From Anaerolineales bacterium (GTDB lineage Bacteria; Chloroflexota; Anaerolineae; Anaerolineales; Villigracilaceae), in assembly GCA_013360875.1 (NCBI GenBank), contig JABWAU010000015.1, positions 1-44,593 of the forward strand: 44,593 nucleotides of DNA, in the 5' to 3' direction. The translations under genes were made by a program, and so were the position numbers. Below are positions 42,210 through 44,593 of the stretch, piece after piece (the first letter of the stretch is position 1; the number at the start of each line of letters is the position of its first letter). The notes under the pieces were generated by a model. It did not search any database. It was given only the letters and a program-made list of their open reading frames with translations, and had not been told where the DNA came from.

Positions 42210-42299
42210 ATGCCCAACCAATTAGTCGCGTGCGCAGGGACATGCGTTAACTATAATCGAAGATTGGTGATTACGGCGAATGGCAGAATTACAAGGTGA
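42210..42299 (+). CDS. Possible 29-residue peptide gene
   Basis: ATG at 42210 follows an AGAGGAA ribosome site, and a perfect TATAAT lies at about 42170. The frame encodes MPNQLVACAGTCVNYNRRLV plus nine residues ending ITR and a stop. It has two cysteines four residues apart and no known relative that I recall. A hairpin with a T-rich tail lies at about 42390-42425. The unit could instead be a non-coding RNA. Weak evidence. Confidence 0.3.
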   Translation: MPNQLVACAGTCVNYNRRLVITANGRITR

Positions 42300-42389
42300 T
42301 AAAAATCTGTCCCGCGCGGTATATATCTGGTATACGGATATAAGTTTCGTTTACGGACGTAGGCGGCATAAAATGAACAAAAACCCAGA

Positions 42390-42428
42390 ACACCTTGTCA
42401 GACGATTGGCAGGGTGTTTTGTGTTTAC
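42390..42428 (+). terminator. Terminator-like hairpin in the tetR-DUF2652 gap
   Basis: AACACCTTGTC pairs with GGCAGGGTGTT (two G-T pairs) and is followed by TTGTGTTT. It could end a short plus-strand transcript started at about 42177. The run of T is interrupted, so it may be weak. Confidence 0.45.
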
Positions 42429-42433
42429 AGACG

Positions 42434-42753
42434 TTATTGCGCTCCAACAACCGCTCGACGAATCGCCTCCTGCAACATCGAAATGGAAGGACTACCCCTC
42501 AACCCCTGACGCGTGACATACACACGACACATCAAGGAATACACATCACGCTCTTCCCTTCACCAGTCCATGCCATTGACACGAAAGGATGGCGAGTCGA
42601 GGAGTTTATTTTGCGCCGCGTCATCGTCATCCACAACCCGAATCAATTCGATGGGGAAAGCCAGTCCCTCCAAGCGCTGCGTGGTTTTCAGATTTTCCCG
42701 TCCCGCCTTCCAGGACAGAGACCGTCAAAATACAAGAGTTCGATATTCGTGTT
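42434..42753 (-). pseudogene. Broken small thioredoxin-like gene
   Basis: Read on the minus strand, the DNA encodes NTNIELLYFDG and CPG in one frame, then a frameshift leads to RENLKTTQRLEGLAFPIELI, RVVDDDDAAQNKLLDSPSFR and VNGMDW. An in-frame TGA follows, and the match resumes with REERDVYSLMCRVYVTRQGL and RGSPSISMLQEAIRRA. This is the pattern of small thioredoxin-like proteins with a YFDGCP active site and a conserved SPTxRVNG strand. A frameshift and a stop make it non-functional. It begins overlapping the end of the DUF2652 gene. The exact start is unclear. Confidence 0.6.
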
Positions 42754-43354
42754 ACGCGCCTTCGCTTTTCAATTCCATTCCAAACATTCTGAATTGATCA
42801 TGGTCGAATTCTGTTCCCTGAAATTCATCGGCCGACACCTTCAGCCTCGCCAGACATTGTTCTGTGAACAGGACATATCCGCGCCAACTGACTGAGGCGG
42901 ACACCTCATCCTTCCAAACGCGACGGCGAACAAAGGTCGGATCCAGGCCATACAGCATGGGCTTTCCCTGAAGGCTGGATAAAATGGTTTCGCCAAAGTG
43001 AACCATGAATTTGAGGTCAAGGGAAGTTACTTCCCGACAAGCTGCGCAGTTGCAAGTGATATGGTTGCTGATCTCAGTGAGATTTCCTTTGAATTCAACA
43101 TAAGTTTCTTCAACAAGCCTGTGCAGTTTCTCGAAATGGACAATTCCCGCTTCGGGCGCAAAGGCAAACACGGAATCAATATCAAAATCCTGCACACGAA
43201 AGACAGACTCGATTTTTCGAGCAACGTCTTCCAGCAATTTTTGCAGGATATCGCCCGCATGTTCCAATTCAACCTTCATGAGATAGGAGGAAAACCCTGA
43301 AATATCTGCGAGCAATAAATAACCGAATTGCGATTTGTTTGATGTCATGGTCAT
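42752..43354 (-). CDS. DUF2652 family protein
   Basis: A 200-residue protein of the DUF2652 family, distantly like class III nucleotide cyclases. The N-terminal GYLLLADISGFSSYLMKVEL is the family signature, followed by ADISGF-type metal-site Asp and a helix (HAGDILQKLLEDVARKIES). Three cysteines cluster in TCNCAACREV and may bind metal. No catalytic activity is established for the family. Two ATG codons (43354, 43348) are possible starts. A palindromic repeat abuts the 5' end and no ribosome site is seen. Function unknown. Confidence 0.75.
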   Translation of the reverse strand: MTMTSNKSQFGYLLLADISGFSSYLMKVELEHAGDILQKLLEDVARKIESVFRVQDFDIDSVFAFAPEAGIVHFEKLHRLVEETYVEFKGNLTEISNHITCNCAACREVTSLDLKFMVHFGETILSSLQGKPMLYGLDPTFVRRRVWKDEVSASVSWRGYVLFTEQCLARLKVSADEFQGTEFDHDQFRMFGMELKSEGA

Positions 43355-43392
43355 GTCATTGCGAGACCCTGCAGGGATTGTGACAATCTCCT
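43355..43392. repeat. Palindromic repeat, GTCATTGCGA family, copy 3
   Basis: GTCATTGCGAG at the start and CAATCTCC at the end match the dispersed family. It abuts the first ATG of the DUF2652 gene. A hairpin word CCCTGCAGGG lies inside. Confidence 0.6.
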
Positions 43393-43436
43393 GCTTGCAG
43401 GGTGGTCATTGTCTTCATCATACGCCAAACGACAAC

Positions 43437-44593
43437 TCAGCCATTCTTCTGCAGGTACTGACGTATCATCAAAGCCGCGCTTGCTCCCTCGCCCGCCGCG
43501 GACGCCGCCTGTTTGGTGGAACCCGCGCGCACGTCGCCCGCCGCGAACACGCCACGGATGGAGGTCATCAGCGTTTTGTCGGTGACGACAAAGCCCCAGT
43601 TGTCCAGTTCCGCTTTACCTTTGAGCAGGTCGCTGTTGGGCGAAAGACCAATGAAGACGAAGACGCCGTCGTACTTCCATTCCTTGCGCTCGCCTGTGGC
43701 GCGGTCTTCGACGATCACCGCTTCCAATTTGCCATTTTTCGCGCGCAGTTCCTTGACCGCATGGTTGACCGTAACAGACATGTTTGTCATCTCTGCCACC
43801 TTGTCCTTCAGGGTTTTGCTGGCTTTTACTTGCGGCAAGAACTCGACAATATCCACCTGACTGGCGAACTTGGTCAGGAATAAACCTTCCTCAAATCCAC
43901 TGTTGCCGCCACCCACCACCAACACCTTCTTTCCTTTATAGAAGGCGCCATCACAGGTAGCGCAAAAATGAACATGCGAGCCGATCAAGTCATCCTCGCC
44001 AGGGATTCCAAGTCGGCGATAGCGCGCACCCGTCGCCAACAATACGGCAGTTGCGCCATACTCTGATCCATCGGCTGTATGCACGCATAGATACTGTCCA
44101 TCCTGCTCGAAGGAGATTACATTCTGCGCCTGAAGAATCTCCGCGCCAAACTTTTGCGCCTGACGGGTCAGGCGGGCGGCAAATTCTGCGCCAGGGATTC
44201 CCTCGTCGAACCCAGGGAAGTTATCCAGGGTTTGGGTAATGCCAGCCTGCCCGCCCAGACCAGCCTTTTCGATCACGAGCGTTTCCACACCTTCCCGCGC
44301 CAGATAGGTCGCCGCAGTCAGCCCCGTGGGTCCGCCGCCAATAATGATGGCATCGTAAAAGGCGCGCTTGGCGCGCGTCTGCATGCCCAGTTTTTCTGCA
44401 AGTTGTGCGTTGGAGGGTTCGACCAGCACGCTTCCATCAGGGAAGACGATGGTTGGGATGCTGCGAAAACCTTTGTTCACTTCCTCGACAAAAGCCGTCG
44501 CGTCGGGGTCGTTGTCAATATCCACGTAATGATAGGGGACGCGCTGTTCACCAAAGAATTGTTTGGAGCGTTTGCAATCGGGGCACCAGCCTG
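43437..44593 (-). CDS. Glutaredoxin-thioredoxin reductase fusion (partial at right edge)
   Basis: The gene runs off the window. At least 384 residues are visible. The first part, read beyond the first possible start at 44525, is a glutaredoxin fold with GWCPDCKRSKQFFGEQ (CPDC active site) and the cis-proline strand IPTIVFPDGS, similar to mycoredoxin. It is joined by a short linker to a full thioredoxin reductase: FAD motif IIIGGGPTGLTAATYLAREG, redox pair in HFCATCDGAFY, NAD(P)H motif VGGGNSGFEEGLFL, and the C-terminal FAD motif GVFAAGDVRAG. The enzyme should pass electrons from NADPH to its own glutaredoxin domain. The true start lies outside the window. Confidence 0.88.
   Translation of the reverse strand, partial: GWCPDCKRSKQFFGEQRVPYHYVDIDNDPDATAFVEEVNKGFRSIPTIVFPDGSVLVEPSNAQLAEKLGMQTRAKRAFYDAIIIGGGPTGLTAATYLAREGVETLVIEKAGLGGQAGITQTLDNFPGFDEGIPGAEFAARLTRQAQKFGAEILQAQNVISFEQDGQYLCVHTADGSEYGATAVLLATGARYRRLGIPGEDDLIGSHVHFCATCDGAFYKGKKVLVVGGGNSGFEEGLFLTKFASQVDIVEFLPQVKASKTLKDKVAEMTNMSVTVNHAVKELRAKNGKLEAVIVEDRATGERKEWKYDGVFVFIGLSPNSDLLKGKAELDNWGFVVTDKTLMTSIRGVFAAGDVRAGSTKQAASAAGEGASAALMIRQYLQKNG

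Noticed and set aside
42280-42516. 78-residue open frame in the gap after tetR
   Set aside because: It crosses the terminator-like hairpin and the antisense of the broken thioredoxin-like gene, and its composition is not protein-like.
42560-42562. In-frame TGA in the thioredoxin-like remnant considered as selenocysteine
   Set aside because: The residue lies outside the active-site motif, a separate frameshift is also present, and no SECIS-like hairpin was seen just downstream.
1-44593. Search for tRNA, rRNA, integrase, transposase, phage or toxin-antitoxin genes
   Set aside because: No cloverleaf, no rRNA-like stretch and none of the related protein motifs were seen. The gaps are explained by repeats, promoters and short spacers.

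Overview
The window is a gene-dense bacterial chromosome segment of moderately high G+C. Its gene content looks like a Chloroflexota genome, most likely class Anaerolineae. The pointers are a lone ScpA, a TrmFO-type tRNA methylase, VanZ-like membrane proteins, large GAF-rich histidine kinases, a NusA with a long charged tail, and many short palindromic repeats. This placement is inferred from gene style and was not tested by any search.

Layout, left to right. 1-3.6 kb: a VanZ-like gene, then scpA facing a molybdopterin cluster (moaC, cupin, moaD, moaE, GNAT acetyltransferase) across a mirror-symmetric promoter. 3.7-6.4 kb: fabF, a 355-bp gap holding a small element with inverted ends, rplS with a clear promoter and terminator, and a class I glutamine-amidotransferase-like hydrolase. 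6.4-13.8 kb: a VanZ-domain membrane protein, a glycosyltransferase, and a signalling operon on the minus strand (GAF histidine kinase, receiver-GAF histidine kinase, OmpR-type regulator). 13.8-19 kb: trmFO, an M28 peptidase, a histidine kinase, hflX and a two-helix membrane protein. 19-22.8 kb: murI, a single-domain response regulator, UDP-glucose dehydrogenase and a methyltransferase. 22.8-24.9 kb: an ECF sigma factor with its RskA-like anti-sigma factor, facing a secreted protein. 25-28.3 kb: a thioredoxin fused to a DUF2892 membrane domain, a separate DUF2892 gene with a Crp-like site, a Crp/Fnr regulator, a YihY protein and a methyltransferase. 28.4-36 kb: the translation cluster nusA-rnpM-infB-rbfA-nrnA-truB-ribF. 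36.3-42 kb: a TetR-controlled ABC-2 export operon (permease, HlyD-type adaptor, two ATPases) interrupted by a four-helix-bundle gene lying between inverted heptad repeats. 42-44.6 kb: a broken thioredoxin-like gene, a DUF2652 gene, and a glutaredoxin-thioredoxin reductase fusion that runs off the right edge.

Three themes stand out. First, at least nine genes have a TATAAT-like box only 6-7 nt before the start codon and no clear Shine-Dalgarno sequence, which points to frequent leaderless transcription. Second, short palindromic repeats of several families sit just before start codons, and repeat-like palindromic sequence also appears inside three reading frames (moaE, a methyltransferase, an ABC ATPase) without breaking them. 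Third, the four-helix-bundle gene between inverted 7-bp arrays looks like a small cassette inserted into an operon. No tRNA, rRNA, CRISPR array, transposase or phage gene was seen.
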